64,000 nucleotides of DNA from Tubulanus polymorphus (lineage: Eukaryota > Nemertea > Palaeonemertea > Tubulaniformes > Tubulanidae): positions 20,200,485 to 20,264,484 of the forward strand of contig NC_134027.1 in NCBI RefSeq assembly GCF_964204645.1, in the 5' to 3' direction. The position numbers and the translations under genes are program-made. Positions 8,637 through 21,099 of the stretch are shown piece by piece (the first letter of the stretch is position 1; each line of letters starts with the position of its first letter). The notes under the pieces were generated by a model. It ran no database searches and had not been told where the DNA came from. It worked only from the letters and a program-made list of their open reading frames with translations.

Positions 8637-11600
8637 GTAATAATGTATGGTAAAATAGCGGAAGTAATTACTAAGCCTTATACGGTTAAATATCCACTTC
8701 GTATCACTTATCAATTGGAATACGCTTACCCCGGTATGTCCATTTATTAATGGATGAGACCTGTTTCTCTGGGATAGTTTGCTTTTTGGTCTTGACAGAT
8801 TCCCAAAAATCACGGATAACAACGTCAACTGTATATCTGATAAAACTCTATCCTACGGCCATATGAAATAAATTACTTTATTCTCATCAGCGCCGCCCCG
8901 TGTTTAGCGACCGCCTGGAGTTTTTTTAATATTTCATATATGAAATATAAAACTACTGCCTCAATAACAAATCACACTTACAACATTTTATATACAAAAG
9001 TCATCTATTAGCAGCCAAACATGTAAACACTTGAAATAATTGTATGAAGTTTATTGATAATTGAAAGCTCCAGCACACGTAGACCCATTTACGTTCATGT
9101 TTGGAATTTAGTTATGAATTTTAGATTTTGTATTCCAGACATGTACAAGACAATACATGATAGATTTTTATCCTATATTCTTTTAGTTTATGTCTTATAC
9201 CTATTAAACACAGCAAGACCTATAATAGTGGTCTTGTTAGTCTTCATATATAATTGAGCTTGCGGAATATTTGATATGAAATATAGAATATAAACCTCCC
9301 TCCTCGATTTTTTTTAAAACTTCTGATGAGAATCAAGTAATTTATTTTATAAGGCTTATGAATAGCCATATTACTATCATTCATATATTATTTATGGGCC
9401 TAGTTAAAATGTTGAATGAAATATTACCTCAAGGAAACGTTTCGAACTCATTTTTTATTGTTTTAGGAACTTATCATAAGCATGATAAGTTAATCTGTTA
9501 CCTACCACACTATACCTGACTTTGATATATCTGTTCTGAAAAATCCGGAGAATGGCAATTGCAGCTGACGAGCTGTCACTGTTAAACTGCCTTACTATGG
9601 CTCTTGTGCTCATCTGACTGTTTAGAAATGGTGCCTCAACAACGCTCGAGATTTATTCCACAGATTGGTTAAAGTTACAAGTAGTTGTGGTTGATTCGAT
9701 GCTCTTTCTCGACAGTCATGTATTAAATACTGTACATTTCAGACCAAAGTTGATGATGAAGATCAGAGGTTAACAGTTGTAGAAACAACAGTGAAATCTC
9801 AAAGGTAATTTTCTTAAAAATCCAAAAGGTTGCTATGCATAAAGCAATCATTTTTTTATCTTCGTAAGAAATGACAATTGTGAAGGATCTGTTGTAGGCT
9901 CCTTCGAGTCTGTGGTTATCCTCCTCGTTGTTTCTCATTTCTCGACTCCATTCAGACTTTAACTTGCACTGACATTGATGTCAATGCAGACAGATATTAT
10001 TCTTGTTTCTAATTCTTAAGGTAAAATTCGCCAAAATCAATTCGCTTTATCAACAAAAAATAACATTTAGAGAGACATATTGAATTTTGACATTTTATTA
10101 TTTAGTCCTTAAGAAACTATCATTTCAAACAAACAACCATTTCAAATCAAATCAATAAATTCTCCAGTTCGCAATTTAAATCATCGAAAATATTACTATA
10201 AAACATGTTTTCAAACTCAACAAGGTAACTAATTAATTTATTTGAGTACAAAGGTTTGATTTGATACTAAAATCAGTTGATACATTGCAATAAACAGGAG
10301 TTAACCTCTATATGACAGTTTGGCGTCAGGCGTTGTAGGGAACCGTAACAACGACTGGTATTCAGACTATTCAGACTACAGGAATAAGAAATAGATTTTA
10401 TGTAGTATCTGGTCATGCAATAATCATCGGCTCTGGGATAACCAGACTCTACTTACTGTAATTCATTTTGTCTATTTAATCATAAACACAAATGATTTCT
10501 TTTCAGCGGACGATTTTGGCGCGTGGATTTGGCATCAAAAGTCGGCGCGAGTAAAACCGTTGTCGTCGACGTGGAGACCGTTTTCTCGCACACGCTGAAA
10601 CCATATCCGTCGGAGATCCGGCAGTCGGAGAAGCAACTGGTGCGATTCGACGGCGCGTTGTACTTCTATTCGCCGTACGCGACGACCACTCAGTCAACGA
10701 CCGTCAAACTGTCGTCGCCGAACGTCGAGTCGTACACGAAAACGAAACCAGTCTCGTTCAGCGAGAACACGATCACGTACGGACCGTACGAAAATAAGCC
10801 GGCGAACACCAAGGTATGTTTCAAATGGATGGCACATGGTTCCCACCGAACTGGGAAATAGGGAAAAAGATGGGAATTTTGAAATGAATATAGATACCCA
10901 GTAGTTTGGATATATTTTGGAAATTCATTTACACTTCATGTATCGCATTTTGTCAAGGGCGACTTTCTTCAGTGATTCCCCTTGCCAATCACCTTTATCA
11001 ACCAGTCTTTGCTGAAATGTTAACTGTAGCATGATGGTATCAGTTCAGTTTTATTTGGGTAAAATGAAAAATCAACCATGAAATACTTGGGAAAAGCTGG
11101 GAATTTTCAATTCATGTAACTGTGAACCTTGGTGACAGATTCATCAGGGATTTTTCGCTTGCATACTTGATAATAACGCCCCTGTATGAGGTATAGATAC
11201 CCATTCTATAGTGTGTGGTCCTTGCAAAATTGTCAATTAGTTAAAATCTGTATTGAAAGATGGTAGTGGGAGCACTCAAACTTTGTGAAAGCTTAGTTAT
11301 TTGCGATACTCCGCTAACACTTTCGTTAATGACAAAGTATTAAAAGATTTTGATGAATAATTAAGAAATGAAAAGGGCATGAATGTTTTGCTGTTTTTGC
11401 GCAGGCTGATTTAGTAATTCACTACGAAAATAACACGCCTTTCCTGACAACCACGACGTTGACGCGCGTTCTCGAGGTATCTCATTGGGGGAATATCGCC
11501 GTCGAAGAGACTTACGATATGTATCATTCCGGCGCCAAATTGAAGGGTTCGTTCTCGCGGTACGATTACCAGCGTAATCAAGATGGCGTCTCGTCGATAA

Positions 11601-14600
11601 AATCGTTCAAAGTAAGTACTAGTAGATATGTAGTGTTTAGTATTCATAAACTCCCTGAAAAAAACGAGGGGAAATCCGTGTTTCCTATGATACGAAAGAG
11701 CTGATTTCCAGTTAACTTTGTATATGAAAAGTTTGGCATATTGTCATAAACAGGGCTGAAAGCTTTCATATGATATACAAAAGATTTTGTGAAGAAAAGT
11801 TGTGACCCCTGAAATTCATCCTGACCTGCTTCATTGGTTAGGGTACAGACAAAAAACTGGTCTGTGACAAATATTTTTGTTTTCCACCTTGTCTTCGTCA
11901 TCATATAGCTGATGGCAAGTTGTTCCAGTAGTGTCATGTTCGATATCCCAGTCAGCAATTTCTTTCACGTAGAATACATTCTACGATAGTGCTCGGCCAC
12001 AGTTTATTTCTGGATTTTGTTCTCACTCCGTGTTTCGTTAATTTGCAGACAATTTTGCCAGCGTCCGCCCGCGACGTGTACTATCGCGATGAAATCGGCA
12101 ACATTTCAACCAGCAACCTGAAAGAGATGGTCGATCAGGTCGAGTTGGAACTTCAGCCAAGGTTCCCGTTGTTCGGAGGATGGAAGACTCATTATCTGAT
12201 TGGATATAACGTGCCGAGCTACGAGTATCTGTTCACCAGGGGTTTGTACAAATATTCACTTTTGAAACTGATTCATTTCTATGACCAGACATCTTCGACA
12301 TGTTTTACCCACAGTAGCTGCTAGTATTGAAGTCAACAATTCAGGGGCTCAAGAATTTTGAGTTAATTGAATATCCCATCCTCCCAGGCTGGGATTCGAA
12401 CCTGATGGCATCGAGGTTGCCACGGTACGAAACCCTGCCACACTAGACCGAGTGCGCAGCTTTGACGATGTCATTATTAGCGAATCAGATATGCCGTTTT
12501 AATTTAACCCGGGTTTTTCACGTTTATAGTTCTTTCATGGAATTTGCCTCGGCGATTAAACAACGAGCAATCTGATCGGTGCCGCAAGTTTTCTTGCGGC
12601 AAAGCTGCGCATGTACTTGCGCATCCGGTCTGGTGTGGCGGGTGTTCGTGCCGTAGCTGAGTGTAGCGATGCTGTCAGGTTTGAATCCCTGCCGAGGGAG
12701 GATGTGAATATCCAGCCTTCAACTCTTAACCCTTTTTCTTCAGAGTACGTTTTGATTTATGTTTCATTTTTCGTATATTTTGTTTATAGGGGACAGTTAC
12801 GCTTTGAAGATGAGATTCGTAGATCATATTTACGACGATATGCTCATTGACAAGTTCACGCTGAAAATCATCTTGCCCGAAGGCGCTAAGTAAGTAGAAA
12901 AATGATTAGGGCAGGGCTTGGTATTTTGGGAAGATTTTCATGTATGAAATGATTATTGAGCCACAGCAGAATCGCAAATCAAATGACTCAACTAAAGTGT
13001 ATAAAATATGAGTTGGCAACCGCATATACATTACAGTGGTACCTCGTTACAACGAACTTCATGGGACCCGAAAATATGTTCATTATAACCTATAGTTCGT
13101 TTTATCCAGTATGAAAATAATTAAGTTGTCTTGGGACGAAATTCTGTGTTTGTTTTAGCCGATGAATCGTTGTGTCCGAGTTCGTTAAAACGAGGTTCCA
13201 CTGTAGGCCTATTGAAATACTAGCTAAAACCCTGTTGTAGAGATCGGGTCCTGTGTGGTTACTAATGTTGTGTGTATTTTGATGACTGCTTGTACATTGA
13301 TAGGCCATGTATGAATTGATGCAATGCCTGGCTATCGTGTTAGTTGAAAATGATAGCGTGGGTCCCCGATAAACCATAAAAACATGGTTCAACATCTTGG
13401 CAGTGATACCGACCTATCACAGTAAACCAATTGTTTACCTGCTAACACTACAGTAGATCAGGGGTTCGACTCGCCCGTGCAGAATTTTCAAATTAAAACA
13501 ATATTTTCATTTGTATCCTATAGTTCTTCCTGGGGCCTCAGGAAATCACAGGAAATCTTCAGTCGTTTAACTCATTGCCTGCCAAAAACGTACTGGTACG
13601 TTCGATATCTCCCATCACTTGCGTGCCAAAACCCTACTGGTACGGTTGACTTGTTTCTTAACTTGAACTATAGATGGCGAATTCATCGCACAACACCAGC
13701 TAGTTTATTGCTCTTTACTACTAAAACAAACTATCATCAGTCGTTCTATGCAGTGTGTTAGTGACGTCATCTATTGAAATGGGGTCTGAACGCGCATGAA
13801 TGGGCATATTTTCAGCAAAATACCCCCTCTGCACTGGTGGTTGCTGCAGATTTTATCACTCTAAGAAGAAATGCCGCTTATTTTACATGAAAAAGCAAGA
13901 CCAGATGAACAAAATAAAACAGATTTGATGAAGATATCTCTTCTAGTTTTTGTTATATGAATCGCTGAAAAACAAGGAAATTCTGGCAAAGTGCAGCATT
14001 TCCTGGAAAATAGGCCTGGCAGGCAGAGATAAGGACCAGTTCTCCCTGGGCACAGGTTATCTACAAGTTCCCAAGATCCCACATGGTGTCCACGGACAAT
14101 AGAGATACACATTTATACATTTGTAAATATGCTCCTACTAAGTTCAGGCATTGATTGGAAATATTTCATTGAAGTTCTGGGCCCAGTTTGATAGACTGGT
14201 GTTATCTTTAACTTGGGGGCTAACTCAATTCATTTTCAATAGAGTTCGCCCCTGGGGTCAAGTTAGTTTTAATACTAGTCAGGCTATAAAACCAGCACCT
14301 GGGCTAAAAACAAAACTACAAGTGAAAACTTGCTAGTCCATAAAATCTCTGTTACCAATGGCATTGAAGGGTTAATTGATGATTCAACAATACTTCGCTG
14401 CTGAGTTATTTAAATGATGATTCTTTTCGGACGCCCTAGTTTTACTATTTACGTAAACAATGTTGGGTTTCACACCTTGGAGAACTGATTTTATGAAAGT
14501 ATATAGTTATTGATATTATTTCACATTTAGAGGAATGGATGAAAATTTGCATCGTTTTTTTATTCTTGTAGAAATGTTGATTTCGGCGCTAATTTCGATT

Positions 14601-17061
14601 TTACGAGAGGCGAAGATCAACTGCACTACACGTATCTGGATACAGTCGGTCGACCGGTCATCACTGTTCATAAAACTAACCTCGTCGAGCAACATATTCA
14701 AGATTTTACCGTAAGTTTTAGGCAAGATCCTTCGTTAAGCATCGGTATCTATCATGGGATCCCTTGGTGCTTTTTGGTCTGCTTGGGGTGGTATTTTGGT
14801 GTGTCTCGGGGTTTCTTAGTGTTCATCATGCGGCGCGTTGATTAGTAAGAATTACATGGTATTTCCGTTTATATTTGTAACTACCGGTACTGATACATAT
14901 TTTATAACCACGATTGATTGCACTTTAGTAGCTCATGACATGTGCTATGATTGTGGGGAAGTTCATTGGCTTCTTTGATTTGTTAACCAGGGGGCATATC
15001 AGAGGAGATTGATGTAAAAGAAATACGTGAAAAACCTCTGTGAAAAAATGTCATAAATTACAATAATGTATGAAATCTTATGAAATTTTGTCTGCAAAAC
15101 ATTTATAGATTTCATGAAAATCAAACCCATCGAAGTAGCAAAGATAGGCTGCAGGCCTGGGACACAATTACTTAATCACTTTTATCCAACTTTACCCCCA
15201 GAAAAATTGAGATGATCTCTTTATGATTTTTACTTTTGATTGATTTTCAGTTGAAGTATACGTACCAGAAGTTTTTGTTACTACAAGAACCGCTGTTAGT
15301 CGTTGGTGCTTTTTATCTACTGTTCTTTTGTATAATCATCTACGTGCGTTTAGATTTCTCCATCACCAAGGTATGGATTACAAATCATACATATTTATCA
15401 TCTAGCTAACTTTTCTATATTTTAATGTATTTGTTACCATTTTTGGTGTGAAAATATTGATTTTGTTCTTTGGAAGTTTGTGTTTCTGAAGGTCTATCCT
15501 ACCCCTTGATACAATTGGATTGAAGATGCATGTGTATATTTTCTATGGGGAACCTCCCACATTTTTGTGGCAAGCAAAGCAGTGCCGGATTGCTAGTACT
15601 TGCTAACTCTACCCTTTTCAATTTCTGCATTCCAAATAAAATAGATTTATGATGTACAGTGAATGAATTATCAGCGAGTTCTTTTCAGACGTGATGATTC
15701 TTTTCAGATACCTTAGTTTGACTAGTTAAACTATGTTAGGTTTCACACCTTGGAGAACTGAAATTGGAAAAGAAAAACTCGCAGCTGTCAATAGATAATC
15801 TTGAATAATTGATCTGTTATAAGTCATAGATGAATGCTTACGCTATTTTTCAGCCACAATAGATTCAGTTATCAGAAATAGTTTACTTTTTCACGATGAA
15901 TATTCGTTTAATTTTTGTCAATGTTGATTTCTATCGAAGTCTATTGATCGAGATAATGCAAAAATGTCTATTTACGCACCGAACTGGGATTTGAATTCTT
16001 GTACATTTTCTCTTTGAAAACAGGACGAAGCTAGCGAAAGCCGGATGCGTGTTGCCAGCTTGATTGAACAAGTGCAGAGCACGCAGGACAAACGCAGCGC
16101 CCTCTACCAGAGTTACGCCGACGCCATCAATAAGTACAAGGCAAGCAAGGACAGCTCGAGTTTCCATTCGAATCGTAAGAAGATTGATGGCGATCATAAG
16201 AATTTGAGCCAACAGATCGCCCAACTTCAGTCAAAACTGAAGGTTGACAGTGCCGAATTGGCTGATAAGGTAAATACAGTCGATCAGGATCATTCGAGTC
16301 GAATCCGCATGTTAGTCATGGTTCCGAACATGATGTTAAATGATCAGGATTTCTCGTGAACCAGAATAATTTTAATCGGTCTCGAATGATCAGGATTACA
16401 TGTGTAAATAGGCAAACGATACACTTTGTTTATTAAGTGTGTTTCCGATGTTATGATGTTGATAATCTACTTTTCATTGAACTTAACATTTTTATCGATA
16501 TTGATAGTGGAGAAAAATGAAACAGTTAAATGAAGGAAGCAGTGAGAGCCTTAGGGGCTGTACAGTACTGTGTACCTCAGTGCTTTGATGTGCAAGATAT
16601 TCAAAATTATGGAAGTCCACCAACAGGGGGCACTGAAATTGCCTGATTGCCAAGGATCTGGGCATGTTGTCCCTTCACAAAAATTATGAACTCCTTAAAT
16701 CGATTTGAAATCAATTGAATTGAGAAATTAAATCGATTTGAGTTTAAACTTTTTTTGAAGCTGTACCATTTGTTACCTCTAGTTTTAACCTGGGGTGTGC
16801 TAAAGATAGATTCTTAGTTTCCATGACTGTCAAAACCGAGCCTAGTTTGATTATGATTATTTGAATCTTTGCTTTCAGGTTAATGAACTGCAGAAGTTGG
16901 ATCAGCAGTTTCGCGATCAGGTCAACCTCGGCATCACGTATGCCGAAAAACTTGTCGCCGGCAAAATGAACAAGTCGCAATACATCGAATACGAGGCGAC
17001 GAATGAAACGAAGAAAGACGACGTATTGCAGAAAATGGAGACGATTCTATTGGCGCTTTAA
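7891..17061 (+). CDS. RPN1: Ribophorin I, OST subunit 1 (ten exons, complete)
   Basis: This is a type I ER membrane subunit of the oligosaccharyltransferase that N-glycosylates nascent proteins and helps link the enzyme to substrate and translocon. Coding exons: 7891-8139, 9743-9804, 10507-10813, 11405-11611, 12049-12241, 12790-12889, 14572-14710, 15251-15370, 16024-16269, 16879-17061. All junctions are GT-AG and phases agree, giving 601 aa (human about 607). Residues 1-21 are a signal peptide (ATG at 7891; a second ATG at 7906 is possible). The lumenal part carries [74 protein letters not shown] and [13 protein letters not shown]. Exon 8 holds the membrane span (about residues 430-452), ending [13 protein letters not shown]. 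Exons 9-10 encode a charged, coiled-coil-prone cytosolic tail. The 62-nt exon 2 is too short to be noticed as an ORF but is required by phase and by the family. Confidence 0.95.
8385..8455 (-). repeat. tRNA-derived SINE-like fragment
   Basis: The minus strand reads GAGCTCGGTGGTCTAGTGG, an A-box-like segment, and about 40 bp later GGGCTCGAGTC, a B-box-like segment. The T-arm does not pair well, so it is taken as a decayed tRNA-derived repeat in RPN1 intron 1 and not a tRNA gene. Confidence 0.5.
8613..8636. repeat. (TA)n microsatellite
   Basis: About 12 TA units in RPN1 intron 1. Confidence 0.9.
8866..9350. mobile_element. MITE-like inverted-repeat element in RPN1 intron 1
   Basis: ATAAATTACTTTATTCTCAT at 8868 and following is matched in inverse orientation near 9322-9349 (CTGATGAGAATCAAGTAATT). 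Subterminal TTTAATATTTCATATATGAA and ATGAAATATAGAATATAAAC also look like degenerate inverted copies. About 480 bp, no ORF. Confidence 0.55.
12365..12475 (-). repeat. tRNA-derived SINE copy, minus orientation
   Basis: The minus strand reads GCGCACTCGGTCTAGTGTGG and then AGGTTCGAATCCCAG about 45 bp on, a good B box. It is homologous to, and inverted relative to, the copy at 12600-12715. Both are in RPN1 intron 5. Confidence 0.6.
12600..12715 (+). repeat. tRNA-derived SINE copy, plus orientation
   Basis: It contains GCGCATCCGGTCTGGTGTGG and the B-box-like TCAGGTTTGAATCCCTG, then a GGGAGGATGTGAATATCCAG tail resembling the tail of the inverted copy at 12365-12475. Confidence 0.6.
13032..13205. 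mobile_element. MITE with pogo/Tigger-like ends
   Basis: A 174-bp element starts TACAGTGGTACCTCGTTA and ends CGAGGTTCCACTGTA, with inner arms ACAACGAACTTC and GAGTTCGTTAAAA. CAGTGG(A/T)ACCTCG termini with TA at both ends are the hallmark of pogo/Tigger-type Tc1-mariner MITEs. It lies in RPN1 intron 6. Confidence 0.75.
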
Positions 17062-17775
17062 ATAGAGAAAAAACAACTCGGATAGAGATCCATTTCAGAT
17101 AAAATTGGTTGGATTGTAGCGTCAATGGCAGCCTGGTGGTTTGATGTAGGCCTACACCATTTCCACAGTTGTGAGTTAAGACCAGTTTGATATTTGGGAC
17201 CAGTGAAATTTTTTCCGGTTTCTCCCACTGGTCAACTCTACGTACTTTGGTTTACTTCCATATTTTCACATTCGACAAGGCTTATTTGTGCCTTGTATAT
17301 CCTCGATTATTTGGCTAAATTTGAAACCTTTCCACGCAGTCAGTGGTTAAGTACAAAAATTCAGCCACCAGGCATCTATTTTCGTTCTTAGGTGCGTAGG
17401 TTTTGTATTCATCAGAAGAAAAAATACTTTACAAACCATAAATAAATACTTAATTATTTTGTACATGTATAGCTATGTAAACTCTGATTGTACGATTATG
17501 TTTTAATGTCATAGTTGGTAGGTTTAATCTGGAAATGGAATGATTTATTTATTATTTGTGTTCGTACTTTTTGTTTAATTTTTGGAAGTATCAACATTCG
17601 TTTCTTTTCACTTCGTTTCTTTTCACTAACTCTTGAAAAGTATTTGTATACGACTATGTACGTGTGTAAGTTCTTGCTTAGTAAACTGAATGTAGTGTAT
17701 TTTCGAACTATGAAATTGGAAGAAATCGGAGGAAATCATTCCAGAAAATAAATGTCCAGTCAAGAAAATAAAAAC
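17062..17775 (+). terminator. RPN1: RPN1 3' UTR and polyadenylation signals
   Basis: Two canonical AATAAA hexamers at 17747-17752 and 17767-17772 follow about 700 bp of AT-rich sequence after the RPN1 stop. A T-rich segment (TTATTGTTGTCTTTTTC) comes just after, as expected for cleavage. Confidence 0.7.
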
Positions 17776-17779
17776 AGAT

Positions 17780-20590
17780 TAGTCTTTATTGTTGTCTTTT
17801 TCTCTGAGGTTATCGTACAGTTGACTGTTTTTACCTCCTAGACACACTTAAGGCTACAGGGAGACTGCTCACCGTCCTGGTAAATGCTCAAAGATTTTGA
17901 CAATATTCAATACTGGTGAGCAAATGGATACCATCGGGTAACAATCCACTAGTCAAGCCTCTCAAATGGTTCTAGTCACGAATGTAAAATGGTAAACCAT
18001 TGAGAAGCTACAGATCCTAGATATCGGACAAAAACGATTATTTGGCATAATAAAATGGTGATTAGACAGCCATATTGTGCATACCCAATCATGGAAGAAT
18101 GCTGTTGGTCTTACAATCAACCTTGCCCGCAGAACATGTGAACATCAATACGCCTATTTCAGTATGGCCGTGGTGTGGTTTTGTAACTAGGAGTATGGTG
18201 CCTGGACTTGTTCCAGTACCCCTGTAGATGTGGGACAAATGAGTCATGGAATAAATTGTGGTACTATTGAGCAATCATAATTGATCTTGTACTGATGGGT
18301 CATAGGGCAATACATTACATGTCTAACATCAAGATAATTGATCAATTTCGTGGGACAAAACCTAGAATTGTGGAACCAGAATCGACAGACCGTGAAAAGT
18401 TACTAAGGAGACCAACATACTTATCATCGGACACCTGTGGAAGGATGGGTTCTTTTACTATGGATGTCTTATGCCATTTGCTGAAATCTGTGAAAAAAAA
18501 GTAGCAGTCTCACAAAGCCATCGTGTCTAAACCCCATCAGTGAGGAAGGTATGTATTTCCTATATGCAGTTGGTTATAACAAAAATGGTGAAATCCTTGA
18601 ATGAAAAACAGAACACAAGATTTCATAGTAAAAAATTTAAATTTAATCATTCCAGTATTGTATGTCTATAATAGTTATAGTAATAATATTAATATCTATT
18701 CATTTTGATTTTAAATCTGTACAAATTCTACTAGCGTCATCGATTAAGTTACAATATAATGAACATGTACGATGATGATCGTTCAAATGGTACCATGTTA
18801 GGTAGGCTATTTTCCATATATACATGTACCGGTAGTAATATGAATCATTGGGCAATAATTCATATGATGGTTTCAAATCGGACAAGGAAGACCTAATAAG
18901 GACTAGTATAAGCCCCTCTGTGGTTCAATATAACAACGTACTGGGTAAGGCTGTTCAAGGCCCATTTGGGTTCTAGTAAGTCTATGAAGCAATTTTGGTA
19001 CTAGCCAATCTCAAAGCACTATTTCCATGTCAATTGTAACAACATTAGACTACAGAAGACTCCGCCTATAGTGGTACCGATCTATACTGTAATCCATTCA
19101 AACTGGTAGATTAAAAAATACACGTACTATGATTTTCTGTCACCACTGTTTGTCAATGTGAAAAAATCCGAAAATCTGACTACACCATTATCTGTCTATA
19201 CCGGTAACATTTTGCAGGTCCCCCGCCCTACGGCTAAGGCGAAGTCTACTGTAATAACTTATCACCAGTCTCAGAACATTTTGGTTTTATTGCCAATCAA
19301 CCTAAGATTGGTCTAAGCATGGACGTATAAACTAGATTCTAGTCTAGTTTATACGTCCATGGTCTAAGCTAAGTTGGGTTCTGTTTTACAACAGAATTGG
19401 CCGACTATTTTGGTCAATTATACATCTGAAGATATTTTGGTTCTGTATCCAACATTGGTTCTATAGCCACTCATTCTAACAACAGTGGTAATGTTGCCTG
19501 GTGTCAGTATATTTTGGTTCCATAGCATTGGTTCCAAGTATAGCTAGAAATTCATAGCAATAAACTAAAGGCTATATCAGACACACTAAATACATAGACA
19601 CTTTGATATTTTCATATGATATGTTTTTTCCAGGAAATTTTAGCTGCCATAGAATCTATAATGCAGAAGAAAAGCAGTGTATATATTATATACTTAACTA
19701 AGGCCCTCTAATGGGAGACTCTTGATGCAGGTATCGATCTGCTATCTGCACTCTCACCCTCTCAGACACTCAGCCCTAAATGATTCTTTTTATTGTCAAG
19801 ACCTCGTAGGTATCAATGCATCATCAAACAATGATCATCGAGGCTTCGGACTACAATTAGTGAGCGTCTCAACAGGTGGTACCAGGTTGCAGATTGATAC
19901 GCATGCATATGAAAGATTCATTCCTATAAATGCCATACACACAAATATTCACGTGGTCTGCAAATCTAAGACTATTAACTAAAAAAAAAGTCGCAACATT
20001 CATCAGCTGTATTATGTACAATATGTACATTCTTCGCAAAAAAAAGGTGAAAGTTGCAATATTCATCAGCTATGTACAAATAATTATGTACATTCTGTAA
20101 ACTTCAACCATAAATGAAATGAATGTTACCGAATAGTACTCAGTAGAACTCACTATTCGTATCACCTGGGACTGGAAAACGTTATCCGAATTTTTAACAA
20201 AATCCGAACAATATGCTCTCATTTGAATAGAAATAACCTAAAGGGGACCCAAATTCTAGTTTGAAATAAGTGAAAATCCAAATAAAAACCGATCCAAATT
20301 ATTTGAACAATAATGTACGAAGCTAATTTCTTATGTCCAGGAGTGACAATTCAGAGTTAATGTCTGGATTGAGAGTTGAATAATTGGGTAAAGCAGTAGA
20401 TCAACTGGCTTAGGGAGTATTCAAATAGTACGTACGGTCAATTTTTACGTTTTTAGAGCATCCAACCCTGAGAGAGTTGCTAGCGACGATGTGTCTATTA
20501 TATAAAATCATTCAAATCTTAGGATATTTAGAGTGGAATGATATTAGGATAGTGTAGTTTAATATTTAGTATCAGTGTTTGACATGATTT
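17780..20590. other. Intergenic, no gene seen
   Basis: Both strands show only short ORFs with no family signature. Contents: dispersed AT-rich repeat-like sequence, short segments with ACCGGTA or GTCTACTGTAA (a motif also at 21150 and 45535), and the small palindrome at 19310-19369. Confidence 0.5.
19310..19369. repeat. Near-perfect 42-bp palindrome with 9-bp flanking direct repeats
   Basis: GGTCTAAGC at 19310-19318 and 19361-19369 bracket arms ATGGACGTATAAACTAGA and the exact inverse, separated by 6 bp (TTCTAG). This looks like two transposon ends joined with almost no interior. Confidence 0.8.
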
Positions 20591-20594
20591 TGTT

Positions 20595-21095
20595 TGGCTT
20601 TAGAGTTCAACGTTTGTGATAATTTTTGGATATTGATATCCAAGTAAACGACGCGATAGAGAACGCTGGAAAGTATCGACTTTCTGTTGCAGTTTTTCAA
20701 GAGTTCTACGTTTACGTTTCAGCACTGGAAGATGTTTCGAAGTTTATTATACGCGTCGATAGTTAAAATCTTTCTTCTATTAATATCGGTTTCTGTATCA
20801 AATGATGATTCGAGTAGTTTGCACTATTTCCAGTGATCACACGAAGCTCTTGAGATTTCGTATTCTTCAGTTTTAGTGATTTATTGATCTCTAGATGCTG
20901 AGTTTCAAGTGTTTTCGGTACAGATTCTGTGATGGTATCAATCGTATGTTTTAACGTTGTTACCCAGGATCTATTGCCTGCGTACTTTGGTTCTATTTCG
21001 AAAAAGTATGGCACATTTAAACAGAAGTTATGATCATCGAGTTCGTAAATATATGATGGTTTCGATTTTTGTGCGTAACTATGATTAGTTTGTTA
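20595..21095 (-). pseudogene. Protein-coding remnant, unknown family, frameshifted
   Basis: The minus strand from about 21090 reads a protein-like frame (SYIYELDDHNFCLNVPYFFE, then KYAGNRSWVTTLKHTIDTI) to a TAA at about 20763. Shifted by one base it continues LTIDAYNKLRNIFQ, and shifted again LKRKRRTLEKLQQKVDTFQ to a stop at about 20600 (KIITNVEL). Amino-acid texture and a basic coiled-coil-like end suggest a once functional protein. The frame breaks argue for a pseudogene, or an intron that I cannot place. I do not recognise the family; a THAP-type coiled coil was considered but is unsupported. Confidence 0.4.
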
Positions 21096-21099
21096 CTAT

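Noticed and set aside
8385-12715. Functional tRNA genes at A/B-box matches
   Set aside because: T-arm and acceptor stems do not pair and box spacing or sequence is degenerate. These fit tRNA-derived SINEs better.
18295-18504. 69-aa ORF after RPN1
   Set aside because: No motif, and repeat-like surroundings.
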